Made by a program: the position numbers and the translations under genes. Source: an uncultured Bacteroidota bacterium (lineage in GTDB: Bacteria; Bacteroidota; Bacteroidia; Bacteroidales; WCHB1-69). Taken from it: a DNA stretch of 64,000 nucleotides. The stretch's first letter is position 1. Each line of letters begins with the position of its first letter. Below are positions 50,836-59,348 of this stretch, in pieces. Under the pieces are notes generated by a model that searched no databases, was not told the DNA's origin, and saw nothing but the letters and a program-made list of their open reading frames with translations. The DNA lies in contig CADBQG010000003.1 of the NCBI GenBank assembly GCA_902796805.1, positions 21,067 through 85,066 on the forward strand. Reading direction: 5' to 3'.

Positions 50836-52335
50836 ATGAAAAGAAGGAATCTTGGGTTCGTGCTTGCAATGCTTTGGATGTCATGCGCAGCCCAAGATTC
50901 CGTTTTTTTAAATGACTACAAGATATTCTACTATCCGTCAGGAGTGAAATCGTCTGAAGGACGCATTGTTGATGGAAAGCCGGAAGGCTGGTGGAAATCA
51001 TACAACGAGAAAGGAGTCCTCATATCGGAGGGAAACAGGAAGAATTTCCTTCTCGACAGCCTCTGGGTGTTCTACAACGACGACTCTTCTCCAAAAATGA
51101 CAGTCAATTACCTTGAAAACAAAAAGCACGGTGTTCAGACGGTTTACGGCGAGGACGAATACACCGTGACACATTGGAAAAGCGACACAATAACTGGCTC
51201 CGTGAACACCTATAGGAACAACGGCACCCTTGTGAGGACGGTGCCCTACGAGGACGGCCTGCCCAACGGTCTCTCGAAGGAGTTCAACGACACCGGGCTT
51301 GTGGTTGCGGTTGCAAGGTACTACCGTGGCGTGCGCAGCCGCCGTGAACTTGTGAACCGTACCGACCGGTTCGGACTGAAGCAGGGGAGCTGGAAATATT
51401 TCTGGGACAACGGGAATCTCAAGTTGGAGGCTCAGTATCTCAACGACAAAAGCCACGGCTTCTTCAAATATTACGACGAAAACGGCAACTTCCTCCGGGT
51501 GGAGAAGTTCGAGCACGGCAATTTGGTGCACGACGCCAAGGAGACCAAGCAGCTTGAGAGGAGGCAGACATACCATAACAACGGCCGCGTGGCGATTTCA
51601 GCGACCTATTTCAACGGCCGTCCCGACGGAGTGCGCCGGGATTTCGACACGGCGGGTAAAATTGTAAACGGCTACCTGTATGAAGACGGCTGGCTCCGGT
51701 ATGAGGGAGTAACCGATCTGAACGGCCTCCGCCAGGGCTTGTGGAAAGAGTACTATCCTACAGGAGAGCTGCGTTCAAAAGGAAAATACAAAAACTCGCG
51801 TCAGATAGGCGATTGGTATTTCTATTTCCCCGACAAAACAGTGGAAATATCAGGAAGCTATGATTCAAAAGGGAAGAAGTCGGGCGACTGGTTCTGGTTC
51901 TATCCCTCGGGCGACACCATGGTTGTTGCATACTATGAGGAAGGCGAACTCGAGGGAAGATATGTGGAATATGACGATGAAAACAGAATAGTGACTAACG
52001 GACAGTACACCGCAGGCTTTGAAGAGGGAAGATGGACATATACGAACGGAAGCGCCATTGAGACAGGCATCTATGAGGGCGGGCTGCGCAGCGGCACCTG
52101 GAAATCGTACTTTGAATCAGGAAAGATAGCCTCCGAGGTTAACTATACCGAAAACATCTTGGACGGAAAATACACCCTTTTCTGGGAAAACGGCAACTTG
52201 AGGCTTTCAGGAATATACAAGAACGGCCTGCAGGATGGAATCTGGCAGCAGTATAACGAGGATGGAATCCTGACACTTACAACACTTTTCAAGGAGGGTC
52301 AGGAACTTAAATGGAACAACTACACAATAAAATAG
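50836..52335 (+). CDS. YwqK/MORN-repeat exported protein
   Basis: A 499-residue protein with a signal peptide that ends near WMSCAAQ (the cysteine could also be a lipid site). The rest is an array of roughly a dozen imperfect YwqK-type repeats of ~23 residues with the pattern GxWKxYxxNGxLxxExxYxxG. Clear units are GSWKYFWDNGNLKLEAQY, GLWKEYYPTGELRSKGKY, GTWKSYFESGKIASEVNY and GKYTLFWENGNLRLSGIY. Repeats of this type form an extended beta-strand sheet and act as binding surfaces. The 'antitoxin' label given to some relatives is not supported here: no toxin gene is adjacent. It lies 29 bp after the lipoprotein gene. Confidence 0.83.
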   Translation: MKRRNLGFVLAMLWMSCAAQDSVFLNDYKIFYYPSGVKSSEGRIVDGKPEGWWKSYNEKGVLISEGNRKNFLLDSLWVFYNDDSSPKMTVNYLENKKHGVQTVYGEDEYTVTHWKSDTITGSVNTYRNNGTLVRTVPYEDGLPNGLSKEFNDTGLVVAVARYYRGVRSRRELVNRTDRFGLKQGSWKYFWDNGNLKLEAQYLNDKSHGFFKYYDENGNFLRVEKFEHGNLVHDAKETKQLERRQTYHNNGRVAISATYFNGRPDGVRRDFDTAGKIVNGYLYEDGWLRYEGVTDLNGLRQGLWKEYYPTGELRSKGKYKNSRQIGDWYFYFPDKTVEISGSYDSKGKKSGDWFWFYPSGDTMVVAYYEEGELEGRYVEYDDENRIVTNGQYTAGFEEGRWTYTNGSAIETGIYEGGLRSGTWKSYFESGKIASEVNYTENILDGKYTLFWENGNLRLSGIYKNGLQDGIWQQYNEDGILTLTTLFKEGQELKWNNYTIK

Positions 52336-52365
52336 TTGTTTCTTTCGTTGAAAAAAGTATCTTTG
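52336..52365 (+). promoter_or_regulatory. mltD promoter, -33 TTG and -7 TATCTTTG
   Basis: TTG (52336-52338) and TATCTTTG (52358-52365) are 19 bp apart. The leader of ~80 nt to the ATG at 52449 has no obvious structure. Confidence 0.68.
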
Positions 52366-52448
52366 CCGTTTCGTGTCGGGCAAGGTGTGTAAAGTCGGAC
52401 TGAATATGTGTTTGAGGTTTCGGCATTTCGTTTTAATTAGAGAATATT

Positions 52449-54065
52449 ATGAGTAATAAATATTTGGTAATCATCTTATTGGCATTTTTTCCGTTTCTGC
52501 TTTGGTCGCAAGAAACCACTTTTCAACCCGACAGTTCTTCTTCAGGTTCGGTGAATGAAAACATGGAGATTTTTGCCAGGCGTGAGATAAGAATCATGGA
52601 TTCGCTGCTTAACTTGTGGTATGTGAAGCGAGATTTGGCGAGCCAGAATTCCGTTCTTTCAAAACTAACAGACGATACAACCAAATACGACAGCAACGAT
52701 TCGTTGATTTTCAATCGTTTAAGCCAGATTAACTCTCCTATCAAAGTTGCTTACAACAACAGGGTGAAGCGTTTCATCGAGCTTTATTCTGTTCAGCGGC
52801 AGCGCAGTTCCTCGGTGGTATTGGGCTTGGCACAGTACTACTTTCCGTGGATGAAGGCCATATTCGACAAGTACGGTCTTCCGGAGGAGTTGGTTTACAT
52901 AACGATAATAGAGTCGGCCCTCAACCCAACGGCGGTTTCTCCCGCCGGCGCAACGGGGATATGGCAGTTCATGTACGGGACCGGGAAGATCTACGGCCTT
53001 GAGGTCGACTCGTATGTTGACGACCGTCGCGACCCCTACAAGGCCACCGACGCCGCCGCAAGGCACTTCCGCGACCTCTACCGGATTTTCGGCGACTGGG
53101 GACTTGCCATCTCGGCATATAACTGCGGCGCTGGCAATGTACGCAAGGCAATCCAACGTTCGGGCGGGAAAACCGACTTCTGGGGTATCTGCAACTACCT
53201 TCCGCGTGAAACCCAGAACTATTTCCCGGCGTTCATCGGGGCCATGTACATGATGACCTATCACAACCTCTACGGCATACAGCCCGCTGAAATCAAGATA
53301 CCCACCGATGTCGACACCGTGATGGTTGACAGCGAGTTGCACTTCAGGCAGGTGGCCGAGGTGATGGGAATCAGTTATGACGAGATAAAGTCGCTTAACC
53401 CTCAATACAAGCGCGACATAATCCCGGCGTTCAACAACTCGCTGCGGCCTCTCCGCCTACAGTCCGCCGATGTGGTCAGGTTCATCGCCATGAGCGACTC
53501 GGTTTACAAATATGACCACGACCAGTATTTCAGTCCTTCGAAGAACCTTGACGTTCTTGCATCAAATTCATCTGTTGATGAAGACGGTACAATTGTGCAG
53601 AAGACACCCAACAAGTACCACGTTGTGAAAAAGGGGGAGACACTCGGCAAGATTGCCTCCAAATACCGCACCACAGTGGCTTCCATCAAGTCGATGAACC
53701 ATTTGCGCGGAACCACGTTGAGGGCAGGGCAACGGCTGTTGGTAAAGAAAGGCACCACGATAAGGGTTGCCAATCCTAACCCGAAGCCGCAGGCTCTTGA
53801 CACCGTGAAGTCCATAGCCCAGAACATAGTGTCAGACACAACAAACGCTGCCGACACCGCAAAACACGAATTGCAGGTAAAGCCGGTGATAATGCCTGTG
53901 CAGAAGCAGATCGACTATACTTCATACACCATCAGGCAAGGCGACACACTCACGTCCATCGCCCGCCGTTACGGCACCACTGCCAACGACATCGCCCAGT
54001 ACAACAACTTGTCGAACAAGGACGCGATAAGGATAGGGCAGAAGTTGAAAATACCCAAGAAATAA
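52449..54065 (+). CDS. mltD: Membrane-bound lytic murein transglycosylase D with LysM domains
   Basis: A 538-residue exported enzyme that cleaves the glycan strands of peptidoglycan. The signal peptide is IILLAFFPFLLWSQ. The SLT domain (~130-300) has YITIIESALNPTAVSPAGATGIWQFM with the catalytic glutamate (IIESAL), then GLAISAYNCGAGNVRKAI. Two LysM modules follow: YHVVKKGETLGKIASKYRTT (~400-443) and SYTIRQGDTLTSIARRYGTT (~492-537). The linker is rich in Asp/Thr/Ala. It converges on murB with a hairpin between. Confidence 0.92.
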   Translation: MSNKYLVIILLAFFPFLLWSQETTFQPDSSSSGSVNENMEIFARREIRIMDSLLNLWYVKRDLASQNSVLSKLTDDTTKYDSNDSLIFNRLSQINSPIKVAYNNRVKRFIELYSVQRQRSSSVVLGLAQYYFPWMKAIFDKYGLPEELVYITIIESALNPTAVSPAGATGIWQFMYGTGKIYGLEVDSYVDDRRDPYKATDAAARHFRDLYRIFGDWGLAISAYNCGAGNVRKAIQRSGGKTDFWGICNYLPRETQNYFPAFIGAMYMMTYHNLYGIQPAEIKIPTDVDTVMVDSELHFRQVAEVMGISYDEIKSLNPQYKRDIIPAFNNSLRPLRLQSADVVRFIAMSDSVYKYDHDQYFSPSKNLDVLASNSSVDEDGTIVQKTPNKYHVVKKGETLGKIASKYRTTVASIKSMNHLRGTTLRAGQRLLVKKGTTIRVANPNPKPQALDTVKSIAQNIVSDTTNAADTAKHELQVKPVIMPVQKQIDYTSYTIRQGDTLTSIARRYGTTANDIAQYNNLSNKDAIRIGQKLKIPKK

Positions 54066-54082
54066 GACTTGCGGGAGCAAGT
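54066..54082. terminator. Hairpin between convergent mltD and murB
   Basis: ACTTGC (54067-54072) pairs with GCAAGT (54077-54082) around a GGGA loop. There is no T-run on either side; probably a bidirectional transcript-end hairpin, weak. Confidence 0.4.
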
Positions 54083-55093
54083 TCAAACGCGGTTTATCTC
54101 CATTTCCAACTCCACTCCGAACTCGTTTCTCACGTCGCTGACAATCATGCCGGCAAGGTTCAGGATTTCGTCGGGAGAGGCGTTGCCGTAGTTCACCAAC
54201 ACCAAGGCCTGTTTCGGGTAAACGCCCGCGTTTCCCACTCTTCTGCCTTTCCAGCCGCATTTCTCTATAAGATGCCCTGCCGACAGTTTCTTGTTGCCGC
54301 CGTCAGCGTCGAACACGACGAGGTCGGGGTGCTTTTCGAGCAGTTTTGCGCAAAACCCATCAGACACCACCGGGTTCTTGAAAAAACTGCCGCAGTTGCC
54401 CAAAATCCTGTAGTCGGGAAGTTTGGAGTCCCTTATCTCTCGTACAGTGTCCGATATGGCCTTCAAGGTAGGCTCAGAATATCTGTCGCTGATCGTTTTC
54501 GCCAGAGCGTTGTACGAGAGATTGAAACGCTTCTTTCTTGAAAGCCTGAAAAAGACGTGTGTTATCAGGAAGTCGCGTTTTGTGTTAGCCTTGAACACGG
54601 AGTTCCTGTATGAGAATCCGCATTCGGCGTTCGAGAACTCGCTGAGCTGTTTTTTTGAGAAGTCGAACCCCGACACCTTGAGTATGCAGTCTTTCACCTC
54701 CACGCCGTAAGCGCCGATGTTCTGCACGGGCGCGCTGCCTACAAGCCCGGGGATAGCAGTGAGGTTCTCGAGTCCGTAGAGTTCGTTTTTTATGCAGAAG
54801 TTTATGAGATTGTCCCACTCCTCGCCCGCCGCGGCGCACACCACCACGCTTTCGGAACTCTCTTCCACGATTTCAATCCCGGTGATTTCCGGATGGATGA
54901 TTATCCCGCCAAAGTTCTTGGTGAAAAGGGTGTTGCTGCCTCCGCCGAGTATGTAGAACTTCTCGTTTTTGAGAATGTTTTCTGAAAAATCCTCAAGTTC
55001 TTCGACACTGTCGATGCAGGCAAATGTGCTGCACTGCACATCGATGCCGAATGTGTTGTTGTTCTTAAGACTGTGGTTTTCTGTTATTTTCAT
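54083..55093 (-). CDS. murB: UDP-N-acetylenolpyruvoylglucosamine reductase
   Basis: A 336-residue FAD enzyme that reduces enolpyruvyl-UDP-GlcNAc to UDP-MurNAc. The FAD-binding motif GGGSNTLFTKNFGG, AIPGLVGSAPVQNIGAYGVEV, CGFSYRNSVFK, the active-site serine/glutamate region NCGSFFKNPVVS and HLIEKCGWKG are all present. The type I/E. coli-like form has the additional SxxxN...C-terminal segment (QALVLVNYGNASPDEILN). It lies 13 bp after yggS. Confidence 0.95.
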   Translation of the reverse strand: MKITENHSLKNNNTFGIDVQCSTFACIDSVEELEDFSENILKNEKFYILGGGSNTLFTKNFGGIIIHPEITGIEIVEESSESVVVCAAAGEEWDNLINFCIKNELYGLENLTAIPGLVGSAPVQNIGAYGVEVKDCILKVSGFDFSKKQLSEFSNAECGFSYRNSVFKANTKRDFLITHVFFRLSRKKRFNLSYNALAKTISDRYSEPTLKAISDTVREIRDSKLPDYRILGNCGSFFKNPVVSDGFCAKLLEKHPDLVVFDADGGNKKLSAGHLIEKCGWKGRRVGNAGVYPKQALVLVNYGNASPDEILNLAGMIVSDVRNEFGVELEMEINRV

Positions 55094-55106
55094 CGCAAAC
55101 AGGAGG

Positions 55107-55784
55107 TCAGATGGAGTGGCTGTAGTTGCGTTCGCCGAAAATGGCGCTGCCGATGCGCACCATCGTGCTGCCTTCCTCTATGGCGATGCCGTAGTCGTGG
55201 GTCATGCCCATGGAAACCTCTTTGAAACAGTCGCTTTCTTTGAAGAAATTCTCTTTCAGCCTTTCGAAAATCTGCCTGAGGTTTTTGAATTCACGGCGCA
55301 CCTGGGTCTCGTCATCAGTGAATGTGGCCATGCCCATCACCCCGTGAATTTCCACGTTATTCAGCAGTTTGAAACTTGGACTCTCCAGCATTTCGATGCA
55401 TTCCTCAAGCGAGAAACCGAATTTTGTCTCCTCGGCGGCGATGTGGAATTGCAGCAGGCACGGAATGACTCTGCCGTTCTTTGCGGCGATTCTGTCCACC
55501 TCCTCGAGTAGGCTGAAACTGTCTATGCTGTGGATTAGTGTCACGAAAGGGGCGATGTACTTGATTTTGTTCTTCTGGAGATGCCCGATGAAGTGCCATT
55601 CTATGTCTTCGGGGAGAGATTCATGCTTGCCCTTGAGCTCTTGGGCCTTGTTTTCGCCGAACGCTCTCTGTCCGGTGTTGTAGAGCCGCTCTATGTCTTC
55701 AGCGGGCTTTGTCTTGGATACGGCGACAAGTTTCACGTTCTCCGGCAGCGCGGCGCAAATCTCTCTGTAACGGTTAATATCCAT
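55107..55784 (-). CDS. yggS: PLP homeostasis protein (YggS/PROSC family)
   Basis: A 225-residue PLP-binding protein that carries or buffers pyridoxal phosphate rather than catalysing a known reaction. The PLP lysine is in LVAVSKTKPAEDI; AFGENKAQELKGK, WHFIGHLQKNKIKYI and HSIDSFSLLEEVDR follow, and the phosphate-binding SMGMTHDYGIAIEEGSTMVRIGSAIFG is complete. The length is standard. It lies 13 bp before murB, and the tRNA-Arg gene is 15 bp upstream. Confidence 0.93.
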   Translation of the reverse strand: MDINRYREICAALPENVKLVAVSKTKPAEDIERLYNTGQRAFGENKAQELKGKHESLPEDIEWHFIGHLQKNKIKYIAPFVTLIHSIDSFSLLEEVDRIAAKNGRVIPCLLQFHIAAEETKFGFSLEECIEMLESPSFKLLNNVEIHGVMGMATFTDDETQVRREFKNLRQIFERLKENFFKESDCFKEVSMGMTHDYGIAIEEGSTMVRIGSAIFGERNYSHSI

Positions 55785-55799
55785 AGCGTTCTCTCTTAG

Positions 55800-55873
55800 T
55801 GACCCCGGCGGGATTCAAACCCACGACTTTCAGAACCGGAATCTGACGTTCTATTCAGCTGAACTACGGGGCC
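55800..55873 (-). tRNA. tRNA-Arg (anticodon CCG)
   Basis: A minus-strand 74-nt cloverleaf. The acceptor GGCCCCG pairs with CGGGGTC (one G-T). The anticodon stem TCAGA/TCTGA holds the loop TTCCGGT with anticodon CCG (reads CGG). The T-arm GTGGG TTTGAAT CCCGC is regular. No CCA is encoded. The gene has its own -7 box at 55883-55890. Confidence 0.93.
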
Positions 55874-55882
55874 AAGGCGCGG

Positions 55883-55890
55883 CAAAGGTA
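55883..55890 (-). promoter_or_regulatory. -7 box (TACCTTTG) for tRNA-Arg(CCG), possibly also yggS-murB
   Basis: A minus-strand TAnnTTTG match ending 9 bp before the tRNA 5' end. yggS starts only 15 bp past the tRNA, so a read-through transcript is possible. Confidence 0.65.
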
Positions 55891-55911
55891 CAAAAATTAT
55901 CCGTATTGCCG

Positions 55912-56772
55912 CTATCTGAATTTTCGGTGGTTCAAAAACCTGTTTTCCTTTTCTATCTCTGAAATTCTCGCAAATGTTTCCTCGTCGAAGAACGACTCGG
56001 CGATTTTTTCTTCAAGATAACTGACAGCCAGGTCGTTAGGATGACACAGATCCCTGCCGTAGAAGCGATAGTCGCGAAGGTCGTCCATAAGGTATTCGAA
56101 AGCCGGGAAGTAGAACGTGGTTGTGTTGTCGACAAGTTTTTCAGTTGACAGAATGAGCGAAGCCTTGCTGATGGAGTTGCCGTGGGCGCCGTCGCTGAGA
56201 TGCCTTACCGGGCTCACCGTGAATATGATTTTCATCTCCGGACACGTTTCGGTGAGTTTGCTGATGAGGCCTTTCCAAAGTGATACAATCTGCTTCGTGT
56301 CGAGGCGTGTCCTCTCGAACTGATGGTTCGGAATTTTGTGGCAGTTCGACACTATCAGGTCTTTCGGGATGAACTTGTAGCAGTATGCGGTTCCGAAAGT
56401 GATGAAAAGATACCTGGTTTTCTGAAGAAACTCGTGTCCATCGTGCAATTGCCTTTCAATGTTGCGCTCGAAGTCCTCGTAAATCTCGTTCGAGAACTTG
56501 CCATGGTGCGCGAAGCTGACCCACAGGTCGCGATATTTGTGGAAATACCTGTCTTTGTCGAATTTTTCGGGTTCGAGCATGAATTGCATGGCCCTTTCGA
56601 TGGAGACTGGGTTGAAGAGCACTCCGAACGGGTTCGAAGACACGTCGAAGCGGCGCGTTGCGAAGTAGTGTCCGATGTTGTCGGAAAAGCACGACCCGAC
56701 AAGCATTATGGAGTCTTCCGTTTTTATGCTGAAGGGGAACTGTGGGGCTGGCAGTATTGTTCTGAATTGCAT
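55912..56772 (-). CDS. GSCFA-domain protein
   Basis: A 286-residue cytosolic protein of the GSCFA family, named for the motif seen here as LVGSCFSDNIGHYFA near residue 25. NPFGVLFNPVSIERAM, FITFGTAYCYKF, IIFTVSPVRHLSDG and LSTEKLVDN follow; HPNDLAVSYLEEKI is the C-terminal conserved block. The fold is related to SGNH-type hydrolases (Gly-Ser nucleophile, Asn, and the HPND His/Asp), so an esterase or acyl transfer activity is likely but unproved. It lies 4 bp after the uvrD gene. Confidence 0.9.
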   Translation of the reverse strand: MQFRTILPAPQFPFSIKTEDSIMLVGSCFSDNIGHYFATRRFDVSSNPFGVLFNPVSIERAMQFMLEPEKFDKDRYFHKYRDLWVSFAHHGKFSNEIYEDFERNIERQLHDGHEFLQKTRYLFITFGTAYCYKFIPKDLIVSNCHKIPNHQFERTRLDTKQIVSLWKGLISKLTETCPEMKIIFTVSPVRHLSDGAHGNSISKASLILSTEKLVDNTTTFYFPAFEYLMDDLRDYRFYGRDLCHPNDLAVSYLEEKIAESFFDEETFARISEIEKENRFLNHRKFR

Positions 56773-56776
56773 GACC

Positions 56777-59140
56777 TTAGTTTGGGATTATAAGTTTGGC
56801 GAATTTTAGCACGAGGGTCTTTGTGCCCACGGTGTCGAATCTCACCACCGCGCGGGCGTCAAGGTCTGTGCCCGACAAGGAGTCGACATTGCCGAAGCCG
56901 AACTTGGAATGGTACACCCTGATTCCCGGCCTGATGTCGCCGAGGGCTGCCGGGGTGCCTATCTGTTCGAGCTTAACATCCTCCTTGGTCTTGATGTTCG
57001 GTTTGTTGCCTGCTGTTTGCTGTCTTCTTTCGGGAACGTTGCGCTCCCATGGCCTTCTGTTTTCCGACGTCTCAAACCTGAAGCCTGAGCCGGGTCTCGA
57101 AAATCCGCCTCTTCCTTCGGAAGCCTTTGACGTAACCTTGAGGTATTTCTCAGGAATCTCGTCGAGGAACCTGCTGGGCTCGCAGATTCTGAACTGCCCG
57201 AACTGGAAGCGTGAGGTGGCCATTGTCAGGTATATCTCCTTGCGGGCCCTTGTTATCGCCACGTAAAACAGACGGCGCTCCTCCTCAATGCTCTGCCTCG
57301 ATTCGAGCGACATCGACGAGGGAAAGAGGTTTTCCTCCATTCCCGTAACAAACACGTAGTCGAATTCCAGACCTTTTGCCGAATGTATAGTCATCAGGCG
57401 TACAACGTTGGCGTCGGAGTCGTCCTTCGCTTTTCCGCTGAGGTTTGTCTCCTCAAGAAGCGATACCGACTGCATGTATTGGTCGAGGGATGGGAAGTAG
57501 TCCTCGATTATCTCTCCTGTGGACTCGTTGATGAGGTTTTCAGGCTCCGCCTCGGTGAACAGTTTCATAGAGTTGAGAAGTTCGTTGACGTTGTCGAGGC
57601 GCTCCTTGTCCTCGGGGCTTTCGTTGAGGGCCTTTGCCACGCCCGACTTTGCCACGATGTGCATTCCGAGGTCGTAGGCGTCGTTGGTGGTAAGCTGTGC
57701 TGAAAATCCCTGGATCATCGCGGCGAAGTCTTTCAGTTTGCCGGCAATCCCTGCGTTCAGTTCGGGGCAATAATGTTCAGGTTGCGCGACGGCTTCCCAA
57801 AGGGGGACATGCGCGCTTGTGGCGGCTGTGAGAAGGCGGGCCACAGTAACGTCGCCTATCCCCCTCATCGGGAAGTTTATGACGCGTTTCAGCGACTCCT
57901 CGTCGTAGTGGTTTATCGTTACCCTGAAGTAGGCGAGCACGGTCTTGATTTCCTTTCTGTTGTAGAACGACACGTTACCGTAGATTTTGTACGGTATGTT
58001 GCGCTTCACAAGCGCTTCCTCAATGGCACGCGATTGTGTGTTCGTCCTGTAGAGAATCGCGAACTGGTCGTTGCGCACATGCTTGTTCATGCGTGTTTCG
58101 AAAATTTTTTCGGCAACGGTCGCCGCTTCGTCGGTGTCCGACGAGGTTTTCATGAGTTCTATCTTTGCGCCCTCGTCGTTGTCGGTCCACACCTCTTTCG
58201 GCATTCTGTCCTTGTTGTGTCTTATCACCGAATTGGCCGCGTTCACGATGTTCTGGGTGGAGCGGTAGTTCTGCTCAAGCTTGAAGATCCTGGTGCTCGG
58301 GTAGTCGCGCTTGAAGCTCAGTATGTTCTGTATGTCGGCACCGCGGAAGCCGTAGATGCTTTGCGCGTCGTCGCCCACCACGCAGATGTTCTGGTTGAGG
58401 GCGGCAAGCTGCTTGATGATGAAATATTGCGCGTGGTTGGTGTCCTGGTACTCGTCGACGAGGATGTATGTGAACCTGTTTTGGTATTTGTACAGGGCCT
58501 CGGGCGAGTCGCGCAGCAGGACGTTCATGTAGTAGAGCAGGTCGTCGAAGTCCATGGCGTTCGACAGTTTGAGGCGTTCGTTGTATGTCTTGAATATCTG
58601 GTGTATGAGCGGCCTGTTGGCCATGTTGTCGATCGCGGTTATCTCGCTGTTGTTGGCGTAGTCGTCGGGGGAGAGCAGGCTCGACTTCGCCGACGAGATG
58701 CGGTTTGCTATGAACCTCGCGTCGTACACCTTCGGATCGAGCGACATCTCCTTGACGATCGTTTTAATAAGAGCCTTGGTGTCGTCTGTGTCGTAGATGG
58801 TTATGTTGTTGGAGAAGCCTATTTTCTCGGCCTCCGCCCTGAGTATCTTCAGGAATACGGAGTGGAAAGTGCCCATGGTCACGGCCTTGGCGTTTTCCAC
58901 CCCTACGAGGGAAGTTATTCTCTCGCGCATTTCCGCTGCGGCCTTGTTGGTGAATGTGAGCGCCAATATCCGGTACGGGCTTATGTGCTTGACGGCGAGC
59001 ATGTAGGCTATGCGGTATGTCAGCACGCGTGTTTTGCCTGAGCCTGCGCCGGCCAGCACCATCATCGGGCCTTCTGTCTCAGTTACGGCTATTCTCTGCT
59101 GTTCGTTGAGTTCCGACAGTATTTGTTCTTCCTGGTTCAT
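56777..59140 (-). CDS. UvrD/PcrA-type 3'-5' DNA helicase
   Basis: A 787-residue superfamily 1 helicase for repair or replication-fork processing. Motif Q/I: ELNEQQRIAVTETEG, LAGAGSGKTRVLTYR. Motif II: VDEYQDTNHAQY. Motif III: VVGDDAQSIYGFRGADI. Motif IV/V: LEQNYRSTQNIVNAAN, LMTIHSAKGLEFDYVFVTGMEE. Motif VI: EEERRLFYVAITRARKEIYLT. The C-terminal ~130 residues end with the PcrA/UvrD Tudor-like element VYHSKFGFGNVDSLSGTDLDARAVVRF. PcrA is the usual form in Bacteroidota; I do not choose between uvrD and pcrA. A weak -7-like TACCTTTA lies at 59151-59158. Confidence 0.95.
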   Translation of the reverse strand: MNQEEQILSELNEQQRIAVTETEGPMMVLAGAGSGKTRVLTYRIAYMLAVKHISPYRILALTFTNKAAAEMRERITSLVGVENAKAVTMGTFHSVFLKILRAEAEKIGFSNNITIYDTDDTKALIKTIVKEMSLDPKVYDARFIANRISSAKSSLLSPDDYANNSEITAIDNMANRPLIHQIFKTYNERLKLSNAMDFDDLLYYMNVLLRDSPEALYKYQNRFTYILVDEYQDTNHAQYFIIKQLAALNQNICVVGDDAQSIYGFRGADIQNILSFKRDYPSTRIFKLEQNYRSTQNIVNAANSVIRHNKDRMPKEVWTDNDEGAKIELMKTSSDTDEAATVAEKIFETRMNKHVRNDQFAILYRTNTQSRAIEEALVKRNIPYKIYGNVSFYNRKEIKTVLAYFRVTINHYDEESLKRVINFPMRGIGDVTVARLLTAATSAHVPLWEAVAQPEHYCPELNAGIAGKLKDFAAMIQGFSAQLTTNDAYDLGMHIVAKSGVAKALNESPEDKERLDNVNELLNSMKLFTEAEPENLINESTGEIIEDYFPSLDQYMQSVSLLEETNLSGKAKDDSDANVVRLMTIHSAKGLEFDYVFVTGMEENLFPSSMSLESRQSIEEERRLFYVAITRARKEIYLTMATSRFQFGQFRICEPSRFLDEIPEKYLKVTSKASEGRGGFSRPGSGFRFETSENRRPWERNVPERRQQTAGNKPNIKTKEDVKLEQIGTPAALGDIRPGIRVYHSKFGFGNVDSLSGTDLDARAVVRFDTVGTKTLVLKFAKLIIPN

Positions 59141-59223
59141 CGTGTGTCTCTAAAGGTAGTTCAAGATATTAACTAAAAAATTGTTAATAAAAATTATACA
59201 AATATTAAAAAAAATAAAGAATA

Positions 59224-59292
59224 TTAAGTTATCTTTGCCATGATGAAAGCATAAGAGAGGCGGCCGGTAAGTCCTACATTACTTGAAATCAT
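59224..59292 (-). CDS. Candidate 22-codon micro-ORF with strong Shine-Dalgarno
   Basis: Between dacA and the helicase gene, minus strand. ATG at 59292 is preceded at 7 nt by GGAGG (59300-59304), an unusually good ribosome site for a Bacteroidota genome. The product would be MISSNVGLTGRLSYAFIMAK plus IT, ending TAA. It lies 57 bp after the dacA stop and inside a long inverted repeat (59259-59346). I recognise no family. It could be a leader peptide for the helicase gene, a small protein, or chance. Confidence 0.3.
   Translation of the reverse strand: MISSNVGLTGRLSYAFIMAKIT
59230..59237 (+). promoter_or_regulatory. -7 box (TATCTTTG) facing dacA, possible small-RNA promoter
   Basis: An exact plus-strand TAnnTTTG box in an A/T-rich stretch. 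No plus-strand gene follows; only a ~105-nt region bounded by a long inverted repeat and then the 3' end of dacA on the opposite strand. The -33 element is not clear. Confidence 0.4.
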
Positions 59293-59343
59293 AATCTTCC
59301 CTCCTTCACACTATTTGGCAATTACTACTGAAACCCGGCCGCC
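59259..59343. repeat. Long-range inverted repeat GGCGGCCGG / CCGGCCGCC
   Basis: GGCGGCCGG at 59259-59267 is perfectly complementary to CCGGCCGCC at 59335-59343, with a 67-bp spacer. The repeat is far more GC-rich than the surrounding sequence. It could close a structured RNA of ~85 nt on either strand, with the micro-ORF start and its Shine-Dalgarno sequence inside the loop. A link with dacA or the helicase gene is open. Confidence 0.5.
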
Positions 59344-59348
59344 CTTTC

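Noticed and set aside
50836-52335. Toxin-antitoxin module
   Set aside because: Some YwqK-repeat proteins are labelled antitoxin, but this one is exported and has no toxin gene beside it.
57773-59041. A 422-codon open frame on the plus strand opposite the helicase gene
   Set aside because: It is the mirror of a strongly supported UvrD/PcrA frame; its product is Val/His/Arg-rich with no motif, as expected from a shadow frame.
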